A stretch of DNA of 64,000 nt from Cyanobium sp. FACHB-13342 (GCF_014697415.1 NZ_JACJRT010000009.1:62001-126000), one strand, 5' to 3'; counted from the first letter of the stretch, positions 45,514-53,843 are shown. The notes: generated from the sequence alone by a model not told the origin. Program-made: numbers and translations.

Positions 45514-46299
45514 ATGCTGCCGCAGCGCGACCTGCTGGTGGGGAGCCAGCATCCAACGGAGCTGGCCGCCGTGCTCGCCGCCGCCGACCAGGCCCTGCGC
45601 ACCTGGGAACCGGTGTGGACGGGGTTTGTGGACGGGGGCGTGCGGGAGGAAGCCTCGGAACGGTTTGGCGCTTTGGCCGAGCTGACCCTGACGAGCACCG
45701 GGGGCTATCCCGGGGCCGAGCGGCAGCGGCTGCTGGTTCAGCGGCAGGACGCAGCCCTAGATCTGGAGGATGGGACGGCCGGCCTGATGGGTCTGGAGAT
45801 CAGCGGCAATTTCCTGTTCGATCCCGCCGAGCGCACCGATTTCCGTGCCGGCCTGCTGGCCCTTGGCCTGGCGGAGGGCGCGCTCGGCGACATCTGGGTG
45901 CGGGGCGACCGGGGGGCACAGGCCGTGGTCACCGCCCAGCAGGCAGCAGCGCTCGATGGCCGCACCACCAGGGTGCGAACGGTGGAGGTGCGGCTGGAGG
46001 CCCGGCCGCTGGATCAACTGCAGCTGCCCGCCCCGCGCCAACCTCGCCGCTTCCAGACGGTGGAGGCCTCACTGCGGCTGGATGCGGTGGCCTCGGCCGG
46101 ATTCGGAATCTCCCGCAACCGCATGGCTGAGCTGATCCGCCAGGGCAGTGTGCGGGTCAACTGGCAGACCATCTCCAGCCCCAGCCGCCTCCTGGTGGCC
46201 GGGGATCGGGTGCAGCTCGAAGGTCGGGGAGAACTTCGCCTCGAGGCGGTGCAGGCCACCAAGCGGGAGCGGTGGCGGATTGAGCTGGTGCGGTGTTGA
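45514..46299 (+). CDS. S4-domain protein, photosystem II biogenesis type
   Basis: YlmH-like RNA-binding protein of 261 residues. The C-terminal S4 domain (about 190-255) contains FGISRNRMAELIRQGSVRVNWQTI and VAGDRVQLEGRGE. The upstream domain has the YlmH-type pattern FLDP-like SGNFLFDPAERTDFRAGLLALGL and LGDIWVRGDRGAQAVV. In photosynthetic organisms a member of this family is annotated as a photosystem II S4-domain protein, supported by mutants in other species; in other bacteria YlmH rescues stalled ribosomes. The assignment to PSII is therefore from family context. ATG at 45514. Confidence 0.85.
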   Translation: MLPQRDLLVGSQHPTELAAVLAAADQALRTWEPVWTGFVDGGVREEASERFGALAELTLTSTGGYPGAERQRLLVQRQDAALDLEDGTAGLMGLEISGNFLFDPAERTDFRAGLLALGLAEGALGDIWVRGDRGAQAVVTAQQAAALDGRTTRVRTVEVRLEARPLDQLQLPAPRQPRRFQTVEASLRLDAVASAGFGISRNRMAELIRQGSVRVNWQTISSPSRLLVAGDRVQLEGRGELRLEAVQATKRERWRIELVRC

Positions 46300-46302
46300 G
46301 GC

Positions 46303-46785
46303 TTACCAGCGTCCACCCTGGCAATCAACTGAGCCCGTACACACGCGCTGAAGGGTGCCATCCGGGTTGACCTCGACTCCAAAGGACGAGCCCGGCAGCA
46401 CATCGATCGTGACGTTGAACTTCACCATTTCAGATGAACCACATTCGGGAGCTTGGCTCAGGGTGAAGCCCTCGCCAGCCGAGGTGCCGAGCACCAATGG
46501 CTGCCCTTCCGAATCCAACATCCAGCGCAGACATTCCCGAGCCGCCGAGGCCACCACCGCCTTGGCCGATGAGACGCGCGCCTTGTTGCTGTAGCGGATC
46601 ACAGCCCCCGCGCTCAGCCCGGCCAGAATGGCGATGATGATCACCACAACCAGCAGCTCCACAAGGGTGAATCCCCAACTCGAGCCAGCCCCGAAAACCC
46701 TCCACAGACCTGGGCGATGACCACGTCCGAGGCTTGACCCGGCCGACGAGCGACTCCTAACTCCGAGCTGGGAGGGCGCGAGCAA
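46303..46785 (-). CDS. Type IV prepilin-like protein with an unusually long leader
   Basis: A 160-residue protein with a prepilin signature: G38|FTLVELLVVVIIIAILAGLS, cut after Gly38 by a prepilin peptidase, with Glu at position +5. The mature part has a hydrophobic helix, then KARVSSAKAVVASAARECL and a C-terminal disulphide-like pair (VCTGSVDCQ). It matches small type IV pilins and minor pseudopilins used in motility, adhesion or DNA uptake. The only in-frame initiation codon seen is TTG at 46785, giving a 38-residue leader, longer than usual, so the start is doubtful. No other pilin gene is nearby; it converges with the S4 gene by 4 bases. Confidence 0.75.
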   Translation of the reverse strand: MLAPSQLGVRSRSSAGSSLGRGHRPGLWRVFGAGSSWGFTLVELLVVVIIIAILAGLSAGAVIRYSNKARVSSAKAVVASAARECLRWMLDSEGQPLVLGTSAGEGFTLSQAPECGSSEMVKFNVTIDVLPGSSFGVEVNPDGTLQRVCTGSVDCQGGRW

Positions 46786-46923
46786 AAAGCGAGCGATGCA
46801 GATTCTGCATTGCAGCGCGTCTTCGCCAATGCCGCCAGCACCCGCAGTTGAACGTCACAAGCGGCAAGGCCCGATTCCGGAGGCGGCGGCGGGGGGCCGT
46901 TCTGTAAACTCAGCTGGCTTCTG

Positions 46924-46995
46924 GGGCGATTAGCTCAGAGGTAGAGCACTACCTTGACACGGTAGGAGTCACTGGTTCGATTCCAGTATCGCCCA
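46924..46995 (+). tRNA. trnV-GAC: tRNA-Val (anticodon GAC)
   Basis: The 72-base cloverleaf folds cleanly: acceptor GGGCGAT / ATCGCCC, D arm GCTC / GAGC, anticodon stem CTACC / GGTAG with loop TTGACAC (anticodon GAC), T arm ACTGG / CCAGT with TTCGATT. Discriminator base A at 46995; the 3' CCA is not encoded, so it must be added after rnz trimming. It lies 25 bases before murD on the same strand. Confidence 0.96.
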
Positions 46996-47020
46996 TTTCA
47001 ATTCAACTGCATTTCCTGAG

Positions 47021-48424
47021 ATGGCAGTCACGGCAAGCGATTTGACCGTGGTTGTCGGTCTGGCGCGATCCGGAATTGGGGCAGCCAAGCTGTTGCGTCA
47101 GGCCGGCCGGGCGGTGCTCGTCATCGACAACCAGCAGGGACCAGACCTCGAAGCCAGGGCCGCCGATCTGCGCCAGCTGGGCATCGCCGTCCAACTTGGA
47201 GCCCCCCTCCATCCCGACACCTTCACCGCCCTGGCCAGTCGCCCCGCGACGGTGGTGGTGAGCCCGGGCATTCGCTGGGATCACCCCACCCTGGAGTGGC
47301 TGCGCCAGCAGGGGATCCCCACCGTTGGCGACCTGGAGCTGGCCTGGCAGGCCAGCTCCAACGTGCCCTGGATCGGCATCACCGGCACCAACGGCAAAAC
47401 CACGGTCACCCACCTGGTGAGCCACCTGCTCCAGCATGCGGGCCTCGACGCACCGATGGGGGGCAACGTCGGCTTTTCCGCGGCTGAGCTGGTGCTGGAA
47501 AGGATCCAACCCAACCTCCCCGAACCCGACTGGTTGGTCATGGAGCTCAGCAGCTACCAGATCGAAGCGGCCCCTCAGGTGGCCCCCCAGGTGGGGATCT
47601 GGACGACCCTCACCCCGGATCACCTGGAGCGCCATGGCACGCTCGAGGCCTATCGCGCCATCAAACGGGGCCTACTGGAGCGCTCCAGGGAGCGCATCCT
47701 CAACGCGGACGACGCCGATCTGCAGGCCCATGCTGACCGCTGGGAGCGGGCCACCTGGATCACGGCGGGCCCGCGCGCGAGCCTGCCTCACTCCATCACC
47801 CCCAGCCTCTGGATCGAGGGGGGCCAGGTCATGCACGCCGGCCCCTCCGGCGCCACCCCCCTGATGGCCGCCGACTGCCTGGCCATGCCCGGAGCCCACA
47901 ACCGCCAGAACATGCTGCTGGCCGCCGCTGCTGGCCGGATGGCTGGCCTGTCCGGAGCCCAGATGGAGGAGGCCTTCCGGGCCTTCCCCGGGGTGCCCCA
48001 CCGACTCGAGCGCCTGCGCGAAGACCAGGGGATCACGTACTACAACGACAGCAAGGCCACCAATTACGACGCGGCCGAGGTGGCGCTCCAGGCTTTGGCA
48101 GGCCCCCTGGTGGTGTTGGCGGGGGGCGAAGCCAAGCAGGGCGACCCCAACAGCTGGCTGGTGGCCCTGGGCCAGAAAGCCGCCGCCGTGGTGTTGTTCG
48201 GTGCGGCCCAGGCGCAATTCCAGCAGCTCCTCGCAGCGGCCGGCTTTCCTGGAGCAGTCCACTGCTGTGAGGGCCTGGACACCGGCGTGGCCCTGGCCGC
48301 CCAACTGGCACGCACCCATAGCTGCCAAGCGGTGCTGCTCTCCCCGGCCTGCGCGAGCTTTGATCAATACAGCGATTTTGAAGCCCGTGGGGATCACTTC
48401 CGTCGCTTGGTCTCTGGGCTCTAG
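47021..48424 (+). CDS. murD: UDP-N-acetylmuramoylalanine-D-glutamate ligase
   Basis: Cytoplasmic ATP-dependent Mur ligase (467 residues) that adds D-glutamate to UDP-MurNAc-L-Ala. N-terminal Rossmann domain (VVVGLARSGIGAAKLLRQAG), central ATPase with P-loop GITGTNGKTTVTHL (about 124-137), the Mur motif WLVMELSSYQIEAAPQVAPQ, and the C-terminal domain with YYNDSKATNYDAAEVAL and VLLSPACASFDQYSDFEARG. All catalytic motifs are intact. ATG at 47021, just after the tRNA. It may be transcribed through from the tRNA-Val region; no terminator is visible between them. Confidence 0.97.
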   Translation: MAVTASDLTVVVGLARSGIGAAKLLRQAGRAVLVIDNQQGPDLEARAADLRQLGIAVQLGAPLHPDTFTALASRPATVVVSPGIRWDHPTLEWLRQQGIPTVGDLELAWQASSNVPWIGITGTNGKTTVTHLVSHLLQHAGLDAPMGGNVGFSAAELVLERIQPNLPEPDWLVMELSSYQIEAAPQVAPQVGIWTTLTPDHLERHGTLEAYRAIKRGLLERSRERILNADDADLQAHADRWERATWITAGPRASLPHSITPSLWIEGGQVMHAGPSGATPLMAADCLAMPGAHNRQNMLLAAAAGRMAGLSGAQMEEAFRAFPGVPHRLERLREDQGITYYNDSKATNYDAAEVALQALAGPLVVLAGGEAKQGDPNSWLVALGQKAAAVVLFGAAQAQFQQLLAAAGFPGAVHCCEGLDTGVALAAQLARTHSCQAVLLSPACASFDQYSDFEARGDHFRRLVSGL

Positions 48425-48496
48425 GGCCGCGGGACAGGCAAGCCTCGACAACGCCGCCCTTACCATTTCCAGGCGAGCCGTCCGCTACAAACGCCC

Positions 48497-48955
48497 ATGG
48501 CGTACTGGTTGATGAAAAGCGAACCTGAGGTCTACGGGATCGACCACCTGCAACGGGAAGGCACAACCCTGTGGGATGGCATTCGCAACTATCAAGCCCG
48601 TAATTTCATGCGGGCTATGGAGATTGGCGACCAGGCATTCTTCTACCACTCCAACACAAAACCACCGGGAATCATTGGCCTGATGGAAGTGATCGAGACC
48701 CACCTGATCGATCCCAGCCAGTTTGATCCCAAATCCAACTATTTCGACCCCGGTGCCACCCCCGAGAAGCCCCGTTGGGATTGCGTGAAGCTGCGCTATG
48801 TGCGCCAATTTGAGCGCCTGCTGAGCCTCGACACGCTGCGGGAGAACTTCAGCCCCGACGAGCTGGGGGTGGTGAAACGGGGCAACCGCCTCTCGATCCT
48901 GCCGGTCAGTGCCGCCAGTGCCGAACGGCTGCTGCAGCTGCTGGACGCCCCGTGA
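48497..48955 (+). CDS. EVE-domain (PUA-like) protein
   Basis: A 152-residue single-domain EVE protein beginning MAYWLMKSEPEVYGIDHL, with WDGIRNYQARNFMRAMEIGDQAFFYHSN in the middle and a C-terminal FERLLSLDTLREN. EVE domains belong to the PUA-like group, some of which bind modified bases such as methylated cytosine in DNA or RNA. It is the common stand-alone (thymocyte nuclear protein 1-like) form. No restriction gene is adjacent. ATG at 48497; the stop overlaps the next gene by four bases (GTGA), suggesting co-translation. Confidence 0.9.
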   Translation: MAYWLMKSEPEVYGIDHLQREGTTLWDGIRNYQARNFMRAMEIGDQAFFYHSNTKPPGIIGLMEVIETHLIDPSQFDPKSNYFDPGATPEKPRWDCVKLRYVRQFERLLSLDTLRENFSPDELGVVKRGNRLSILPVSAASAERLLQLLDAP

Positions 48956-49725
48956 GCCAAGCGGCACCGACCAGCCCGCCCCCCCTGGCAATCCGCGGCG
49001 CCGTGGAGCGGGGTTGGGCAGCCTTTGCCCACTGCCCCTGGGTGCTGATGGGCTTCACCCTGCTCAGCGGTGGTGCCAACCTGCTGGCCCAGCTGCTCTA
49101 CCGCTACGAGAGCGGGCTGGTGATCTCGTTGCTGGGCCAACCGGATCCGATCTCGATCGTTCTGGCCGCCATGGCCTGGATCCTCTACGCGCTCACCGGC
49201 CTGTGGCTGGTCGTGGGCCTACTCCGTGGCGCCGAGCTGGCCCTCCAGGGTCGCCGGCCCCAGTTGGGGGACCTCATCCGGGTGGACGGCCGGGCCATGC
49301 TGCGCTGTTTCGGCACCGTGCTGCTGATCCTGGTGGTGCTGGCCGTCATCGTGCGCCTGGCCCAGGCCAGCTCCTGGCTGCTCACCTTGATTCAGCCCCT
49401 GCTCGCCCCCTTGCCGCTGCTGGCGGGCTGGGCCGTCATCGTGTACCTCAGCGCTGACCAGATCATGAGCCTGCCCCTCACCGTGCTTGGTGGGTTGGGT
49501 CCCGTGGGGGCCTTTCGCCGCGGTCGGGCCGCAACAGACCCCCATTGGCTCCATGCCCTGGGACTGACCCTGGTGCTACTGGGGATGGTTCTGGCCGGCT
49601 TCCTGGTGCTCCTGGTAGGCCTGGTGGTGGCCTTGCCTGTGGCGGGCTGCACCCTGACGGCCGCCTATCAGCAACTTTTCGGACTGGGCGATCTGGGCGA
49701 ACCGAGCGGGATCAGCGTCCTCTGA
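48952..49725 (+). CDS. Conserved polytopic membrane protein
   Basis: A 257-residue integral membrane protein with about six hydrophobic segments (near residues 29-50, 64-88, 118-140, 143-165, 200-222 and 225-245). It starts at GTG 48952, coupled to the EVE gene. The sequence has a family look (AAFAHCPWVLMGFTLL, LRGAELALQGRRPQLGDLI, GPVGAFRRGRAATDP), reminiscent of bacterial DUF975-type or glycerophosphoryl-diester-type membrane domains, but I cannot name it with confidence. No transport motif. Its end overlaps the convergent DUF2811 gene by 14 bases. Confidence 0.7.
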   Translation: MSQAAPTSPPPLAIRGAVERGWAAFAHCPWVLMGFTLLSGGANLLAQLLYRYESGLVISLLGQPDPISIVLAAMAWILYALTGLWLVVGLLRGAELALQGRRPQLGDLIRVDGRAMLRCFGTVLLILVVLAVIVRLAQASSWLLTLIQPLLAPLPLLAGWAVIVYLSADQIMSLPLTVLGGLGPVGAFRRGRAATDPHWLHALGLTLVLLGMVLAGFLVLLVGLVVALPVAGCTLTAAYQQLFGLGDLGEPSGISVL

Positions 49726-49966
49726 AGCTCGGCTGGGCTGGGAAAAGATTGGCCAGATAGCAGCGGGTGACGTCCCGATTCTTGAGACCGTTCTGCACCA
49801 AAAAACCAGCCAGGGCGGCCTGAAACAGCCGGTATTGATCCCAGTTGGGATGCTGCTCAATGAAGCCGCGCATCGAAGCCAGCAGCACCTCCGGCACCTC
49901 AGCCTGGAAACTGACCGTGGCCGGATCAACGCCCGCAAAGGGTTGGTCACTGGCCTGCAATTCCAT
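49712..49966 (-). CDS. DUF2811 family protein
   Basis: An 84-residue protein from ATG 49966 (MELQASDQPFAG). The conserved core is VSFQAEVPEVLLASMRGFIEQHPNWDQYRLFQAALAGFLVQNG in pieces, typical of the small cyanobacterial DUF2811 family; a basic C-terminus ends FRGR. The open frame continues to 50038, but the added residues look like random GC-rich sequence. Cytoplasmic; function unknown. It is convergent with the membrane protein gene and overlaps it. The 337 bases upstream to DUF1818 contain no gene. Confidence 0.8.
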   Translation of the reverse strand: MELQASDQPFAGVDPATVSFQAEVPEVLLASMRGFIEQHPNWDQYRLFQAALAGFLVQNGLKNRDVTRCYLANLFPAQPSFRGR

Positions 49967-50303
49967 GGGGGGTGGGGTCGGATTGGCACCAGTTCTCCAC
50001 ATCCAGCCGAAGCCGTCAAATCGGACCCAGGGCCCCAAGCCGCGAAACTCGCAGACTGAGATTGTAGGCCCCTACAGGGATTGGGCCCGCTGGGGGCCAG
50101 CCGCAGTCGCCCGGGAGGAAACCGCCCCAACCTGTCAAGGGGAAAGGCCCCTGCGGCAGGGTTTTCCCCAACACCCCGGCGCCCGCGTCATCCCGGACGC
50201 CGAACCTGGGGAAAAACTGGGCAAAGCAACGGCCGATCTGGGGGCTGCGCGGGAATCCCACCTTCATCAGCAGTGCTGATCATGGGGCTACCGCCCTTGG
50301 GTC
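49967..50303. other. Non-coding interval between DUF2811 and DUF1818
   Basis: The longest gene-free stretch in the window. Only short shadow frames are open across it. It holds a small inverted repeat at 50062-50075 (TGTAG/CTACA arms) and the larger structure at 50129-50165 listed separately. It should also carry the DUF2811 promoter, but no good -10/-35 pair is visible on either strand. Confidence 0.7.
50129..50165 (+). ncRNA. Candidate structured RNA or orphan terminator
   Basis: On the plus strand, CCTG (50131-50134) pairs with CAGG (50157-50160) as an outer stem, and AGGGG (50138-50142) pairs with CCCCT (50148-50152) as an inner stem with loop AAAGG; a TTTT run follows at 50162-50165. 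This looks like a terminator-shaped hairpin with no gene in front of it on that strand within 400 bases, as would be expected for a small RNA. A transcript is not shown by the sequence, and the folds are short. Confidence 0.3.
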
Positions 50304-50714
50304 TCAGGCGAGACCGTGAGGAGCTGCCCACAGTTGGCCCGCCGCGTCGGCAGGCACCCCCGGGTCCAGGGCCGCCACCAGTGCTGCACTGGCCCCGGCA
50401 GCCCAGCTCCCCTCCACGGCGCGGCTCGCCGCTGCCGGCGTGAGCACGAAGCGCAACGTCCAGGAGTCCCGGTCGCCGTCAAGCGCCATCCAGAGCGGTC
50501 CCCGCTCCAGCTCCAGACTGATCGCCTCCTCGCCCATCAGCTGGTCGGCCAGCCCTCGGTGCTCCCGCGCCAACCGGACCAACCCCTGCTGCAGCTCTCG
50601 GGCTTCGTCGGCGGTCAGCTCGACGGCCCAGCCCTGGCCACCAACCAACACGGAAAAGGGGTGGCGGGCCGGGTCCACCAGCCAACGCCACCCCTCCCCT
50701 TCCTGAACCTGCAT
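50304..50714 (-). CDS. DUF1818 family protein
   Basis: A 136-residue cytoplasmic protein of the cyanobacteria/plastid-lineage family DUF1818. Typical text: EGEGWRWLVDPARHPFSVLVGGQGWAVELT in adjoining strands, ADEARELQQGLVRLAREH, and LELERGPLWMALDGDRDSWTLRFVLTP. The C-terminal 35 residues are Ala-rich. No catalytic motif. The ATG at 50714 is 10 bases after the rpoZ stop, so the two form an operon; the same pair is a plausible conserved linkage. Function unknown. Confidence 0.85.
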   Translation of the reverse strand: MQVQEGEGWRWLVDPARHPFSVLVGGQGWAVELTADEARELQQGLVRLAREHRGLADQLMGEEAISLELERGPLWMALDGDRDSWTLRFVLTPAAASRAVEGSWAAGASAALVAALDPGVPADAAGQLWAAPHGLA

Positions 50715-50724
50715 GCGGCGACGG

Positions 50725-50955
50725 TCAGCCGGGCAGCAGATCGGGCTGGTCCTGTTCGTCGCTCAGCTCAATGATGGCGCGCTGCACAGGCTTGATCATG
50801 GAGTCGTCGAGCAGACCATCGAAGTCATCAAAACGGCGCTGCTTGGCCCGGAAGGCAATGCGCACCGTGGTGAGGTAGCGGTTGCTGGAATGGCGAATCA
50901 GACTTTCAGCCCGTTGGGCCAGTTCCTTGGGATTGACATCAAGGCCGCTCTGCAT
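50725..50955 (-). CDS. rpoZ: RNA polymerase omega subunit
   Basis: Small subunit (76 residues) that helps assemble RNA polymerase by binding beta-prime. The cyanobacterial form is recognised by [37 protein letters not shown] and [13 protein letters not shown]. The ATG at 50955 is preferred; a GTG two codons upstream (50961) is possible. It is the first gene of an operon with DUF1818 and diverges from the Hsp70-like gene across 63 bases. Confidence 0.9.
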   Translation of the reverse strand: MQSGLDVNPKELAQRAESLIRHSSNRYLTTVRIAFRAKQRRFDDFDGLLDDSMIKPVQRAIIELSDEQDQPDLLPG

Positions 50956-51018
50956 GAACACCGCTCCAATTCAACCAATCTAGGTCAGCAAGTGCCGCGT
51001 CCCGATTAGAAGACCACC

Positions 51019-52599
51019 ATGGGAGGCACCCTGGCGATCGATCTGGGCAGCAGCACCACTGTGGTGGCCTACCAAGGGCCCGGTGCCGCAGCGCAACTCC
51101 TCGCCCTGCCCCCCTACAGCAACAGTGAGCCCGTGGTGGTTCCCACCTTGCTGTGGCTGAGCGATCCCTGCCGATCCAGGCCCCTGATCGGGCGCCAGGT
51201 GCTGGAGGCGGGCCTGGCCCACGCCGAGGGGCCCGAGCTGCACCGCGACTTCAAACGGCGAATCGGTGCCACCCCCCAGGGTGGGGGCGATCCCGCGGCT
51301 CCGGCCCCAGCCATCGCCCTGCCCCTCAGCCCGGAACAGGCCGGCGCCCTGTTGCTGCGCCAACTCTGGGCTGCCCTGCCCGCGGATCTGGCCCCCCAGC
51401 GGCTGGTGCTCACGGCCCCGATCGATAGCTATCTCCGCTACCGCCAATGGCTGCAGGAGGTGTGCCGCGAGCTGGAGGTGGCGGAACTGGCCCTGGTGGA
51501 TGAACCCACCGCCGCAGCCATCGGCGCCGGATTGCCCGCCGGCAGCACCGTGCTGGTGGTCGACCTCGGCGGGGGCACGATCGACCTCTCCCTGGTGGCC
51601 CTGGAGGGGGGGGAGGGCCGGCCCGCACCCATGGCCCAGCTGCTGCGCTTCGCCGGCCGCGACCTGGGCTCGAGTCGCCAGGCCCTGCGCTGCGCCAGGG
51701 TGATTGGCAAGGCCGGCCTCGCCTTGGGGGGGCGAGATTTCGACCGTTGGATTGCGGCCCATCTCTGCCCAGGAGCTGTCCTGAGTGGCGATCTACTGGC
51801 CGCTGCCGAAGCCCTCAAGTGCCAGCTCAGCAGCCAGGAGGAAGCCCTGGTGCTCTGGAGCCCCCCCGGGTCAGGCCTGCCCCCCCAGCCCCTGCGGCTG
51901 AACCGGAGCGAGCTCGAGGCCCTGCTGCGGGATCGGGGCCTGGTGGCCCAGCTGGATGGATTGCTTGAGGAGGTGCTGGCCGCCGCCCGCCGCGAGGGCC
52001 TGGCCCTGAAGCAGATCACGGCGGTGCTGCCGGTGGGGGGTAGCAGCCGACTGCCCTTGATCCGCCAGTGGCTGGCAGAACGCTGCAGCGGGATTCCCCT
52101 GCGCAACGAGCGGCCGGTGGAGGCCGTGGCCCTCGGCGCCCTGGCCCTCACCCCCGGCGTCCAGGTGCGCGACATCCTGCGCCATGGGGTGTCGCTGCGC
52201 TGCTGGGACCAACGCTCGGGCCGCCACCACTGGCAGGCCCTGTTTGTCGCCGGACAAACCTGGCCCAGCGACCGTCCCCTGGAGGTGGTGCTGGCCTGCA
52301 GCAGCCCGGACCAGCGCTCCCTGGAGCTGGTGCTCGGGGAACCGGACAACGAGCAGCGCAGCGAAGTGGTGTTTGAGGGTGGCTTGCCGGTGCTGCGGCC
52401 CCGGCCGGCCGGCGCGGGCCGGGTCCAGCCCTGGAGTCAGCAGCCCCCGGCCCTGCTCCTGGCCACGCCAGGGCAGCCCGGCGAGGATTGCCTGCGCCTG
52501 GGCTTCGGGATCGATCCCCAGGGCCAACTGCTGCTGGAGGTCACGGACCTGCGCAGCGGCCAACGCACCCCGCCGCAGGTGCTCGGCCCCGTGCGCTGA
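51019..52599 (+). CDS. Short Hsp70-family protein
   Basis: A 526-residue Hsp70/actin-fold protein. Phosphate 1 motif AIDLGSSTTVVAY at the N-terminus, VDEPTAAAIGAGL, phosphate 2 VLVVDLGGGTIDLSLV and the adenosine motif VLPVGGSSRLPLIR are all present, so the ATPase should work. DnaK is about 630 residues; this protein ends soon after a short beta-type domain and lacks the helical lid. Such truncated Hsp70-like proteins are a separate cyanobacterial group whose clients are unknown. ATG at 51019. No grpE or dnaJ is nearby. It stands alone facing rpoZ. Confidence 0.9.
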   Translation: MGGTLAIDLGSSTTVVAYQGPGAAAQLLALPPYSNSEPVVVPTLLWLSDPCRSRPLIGRQVLEAGLAHAEGPELHRDFKRRIGATPQGGGDPAAPAPAIALPLSPEQAGALLLRQLWAALPADLAPQRLVLTAPIDSYLRYRQWLQEVCRELEVAELALVDEPTAAAIGAGLPAGSTVLVVDLGGGTIDLSLVALEGGEGRPAPMAQLLRFAGRDLGSSRQALRCARVIGKAGLALGGRDFDRWIAAHLCPGAVLSGDLLAAAEALKCQLSSQEEALVLWSPPGSGLPPQPLRLNRSELEALLRDRGLVAQLDGLLEEVLAAARREGLALKQITAVLPVGGSSRLPLIRQWLAERCSGIPLRNERPVEAVALGALALTPGVQVRDILRHGVSLRCWDQRSGRHHWQALFVAGQTWPSDRPLEVVLACSSPDQRSLELVLGEPDNEQRSEVVFEGGLPVLRPRPAGAGRVQPWSQQPPALLLATPGQPGEDCLRLGFGIDPQGQLLLEVTDLRSGQRTPPQVLGPVR

Positions 52600-52694
52600 A
52601 CCCCACCCACCGCCTGGGGCCGCCGCGGATCGGGGGCCCAGGAGTGGACGCCGGAGCCGCTGCCCCCTGGCGAGGGCGGCGGGGCCCCCAGCCC

Positions 52695-52700
52695 CATAAA
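52695..52700 (+). promoter_or_regulatory. Possible -10 element upstream of the 52728 gene
   Basis: CATAAA in GCCCCATAAAACGGGG is the only AT-rich spot in the 128-base gap and lies about 28 bases before the TTG start at 52728. No matching -35 is seen, so it is only suggestive. Confidence 0.3.
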
Positions 52701-52727
52701 ACGGGGTGATCCGACCTTCCTCTCGCC

Positions 52728-53555
52728 TTGGCCCTGCGCCGCCACAGGCTGCCCCGTTTCTGGCTGGGCCTCACCCTGGGCCTGGTGGCCTCTGGCCTCG
52801 GGGCGACCTACTGGTGGGAGCAACAGCTGCCCCAACGGCTGGAGCAGGCGGCCAGGAGCGGAAATCTGCAGGCCTGCCTTCGCTACAGCGACCAGCTGGA
52901 AGCCCTGCGCTGGCTGGGAGGTCAGGCACCGGCGGAACAGGGAAGCTGCCGGCGGCGCCAGGCGGCCCGCCTCTGGCAGCAACAGCAGTGGGGCGCGGCC
53001 CTGCAGCTGCAACTGCAACTCGTGAATTCCCAGGCCGGTCGGCCGGCCGACCGCGACCAGCTGGACCGCTGGCAGCAGAGCCTGCAGCAGCGGGCCCTGA
53101 GCCGCTTTCAGGACGGCGACCTGCCGGCCGCTCTGGCACTCCTGGCCGTGATGGGCGACGACCGCCGGGCCGATGGCAACAGCCTGGGGGACAAGTTCCG
53201 CGAAAACTGGACCCGCAACCGACTCCAGTTCGAACGGGCCAAGGCCCTGAGTGGTCAACGGCGCTGGTGGGAAGCCCTCGATGCCCTCACCCGCATCGAC
53301 CATCCCTGGTGGAAAACCCAGAGCCGGGCGCTACAGGCCACGGTGCAGACGGGCATTGAAGGCCTGGCGGGACAGGAGCGCGAATACGACGCCCACGGGC
53401 AGCTGCCCCACACCGTTCCCGCCGACCAACTCGACGCCCAAGTGCAGCAGAGGATCGCCAAGGGCATGAACGAATGGGCAGCCTTCCAGGACGCCTGCCG
53501 GGCCCTGGGCGGGACGGTGGTGGAAGCCGGGCCGGAGACAGCCTGTCAGCGCTGA
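52728..53555 (+). CDS. Hypothetical membrane-anchored helical protein
   Basis: A 275-residue protein from TTG 52728. A basic start (MALRRHRLPRF) and one hydrophobic segment (about 12-28) suggest an N-terminal anchor or uncleaved signal, so most of it would be outside the cytoplasm. The rest is helical and Gln/Arg/Trp-rich with repeated patterns such as QQQQWGAALQLQLQLVN and KALSGQRRWWEALDALTRI, possibly TPR-like. Two cysteines near the end (DACRALGG, ETACQR) could pair. No family recognised. The ftrV gene follows on the same strand. Confidence 0.6.
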   Translation: MALRRHRLPRFWLGLTLGLVASGLGATYWWEQQLPQRLEQAARSGNLQACLRYSDQLEALRWLGGQAPAEQGSCRRRQAARLWQQQQWGAALQLQLQLVNSQAGRPADRDQLDRWQQSLQQRALSRFQDGDLPAALALLAVMGDDRRADGNSLGDKFRENWTRNRLQFERAKALSGQRRWWEALDALTRIDHPWWKTQSRALQATVQTGIEGLAGQEREYDAHGQLPHTVPADQLDAQVQQRIAKGMNEWAAFQDACRALGGTVVEAGPETACQR

Positions 53556-53624
53556 CCGCCTGGGGGGATCCCCAGGGGCGGCTGGCGCATGACAAAATTG
53601 ACCTCGCGACGAAGCTCCGAGGCC

Positions 53625-53843
53625 ATGCAGCCAGGTGATCAGGTCAAGGTCTCCCAGAGCGTGGTCGTCTACCACCATCCCCAGCACCGCGGCGAAGCCT
53701 TCGACCTCCAGGGCCAGCAGGGCGAAGTGGTGACCGTCCTCAACGACTGGAAAGGTCGGGTGATCAGCCCAACCCTGCCGGTGATCGTGGCTTTTGGGAA
53801 ATTTCGCGCCCACTTCCGCGGCGACGAACTCGAGGCGGCCTAG
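53625..53843 (+). CDS. ftrV: Ferredoxin-thioredoxin reductase, variable chain
   Basis: Small subunit of FTR, the enzyme that passes light-derived electrons from ferredoxin to thioredoxin. The 72-residue SH3-like protein starts MQPGDQVKVSQSVVVYHHP and contains FDLQGQQGEVVTVLNDWKGR, PTLPVIVAF and KFRAHFRGDEL, as in the family. An in-frame ATG at 53589 would add 12 residues; the family starts at about 53625. The catalytic chain ftrC is not in the window. Its stop overlaps the pyrR stop on the opposite strand through a shared CTAG. Confidence 0.9.
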   Translation: MQPGDQVKVSQSVVVYHHPQHRGEAFDLQGQQGEVVTVLNDWKGRVISPTLPVIVAFGKFRAHFRGDELEAA

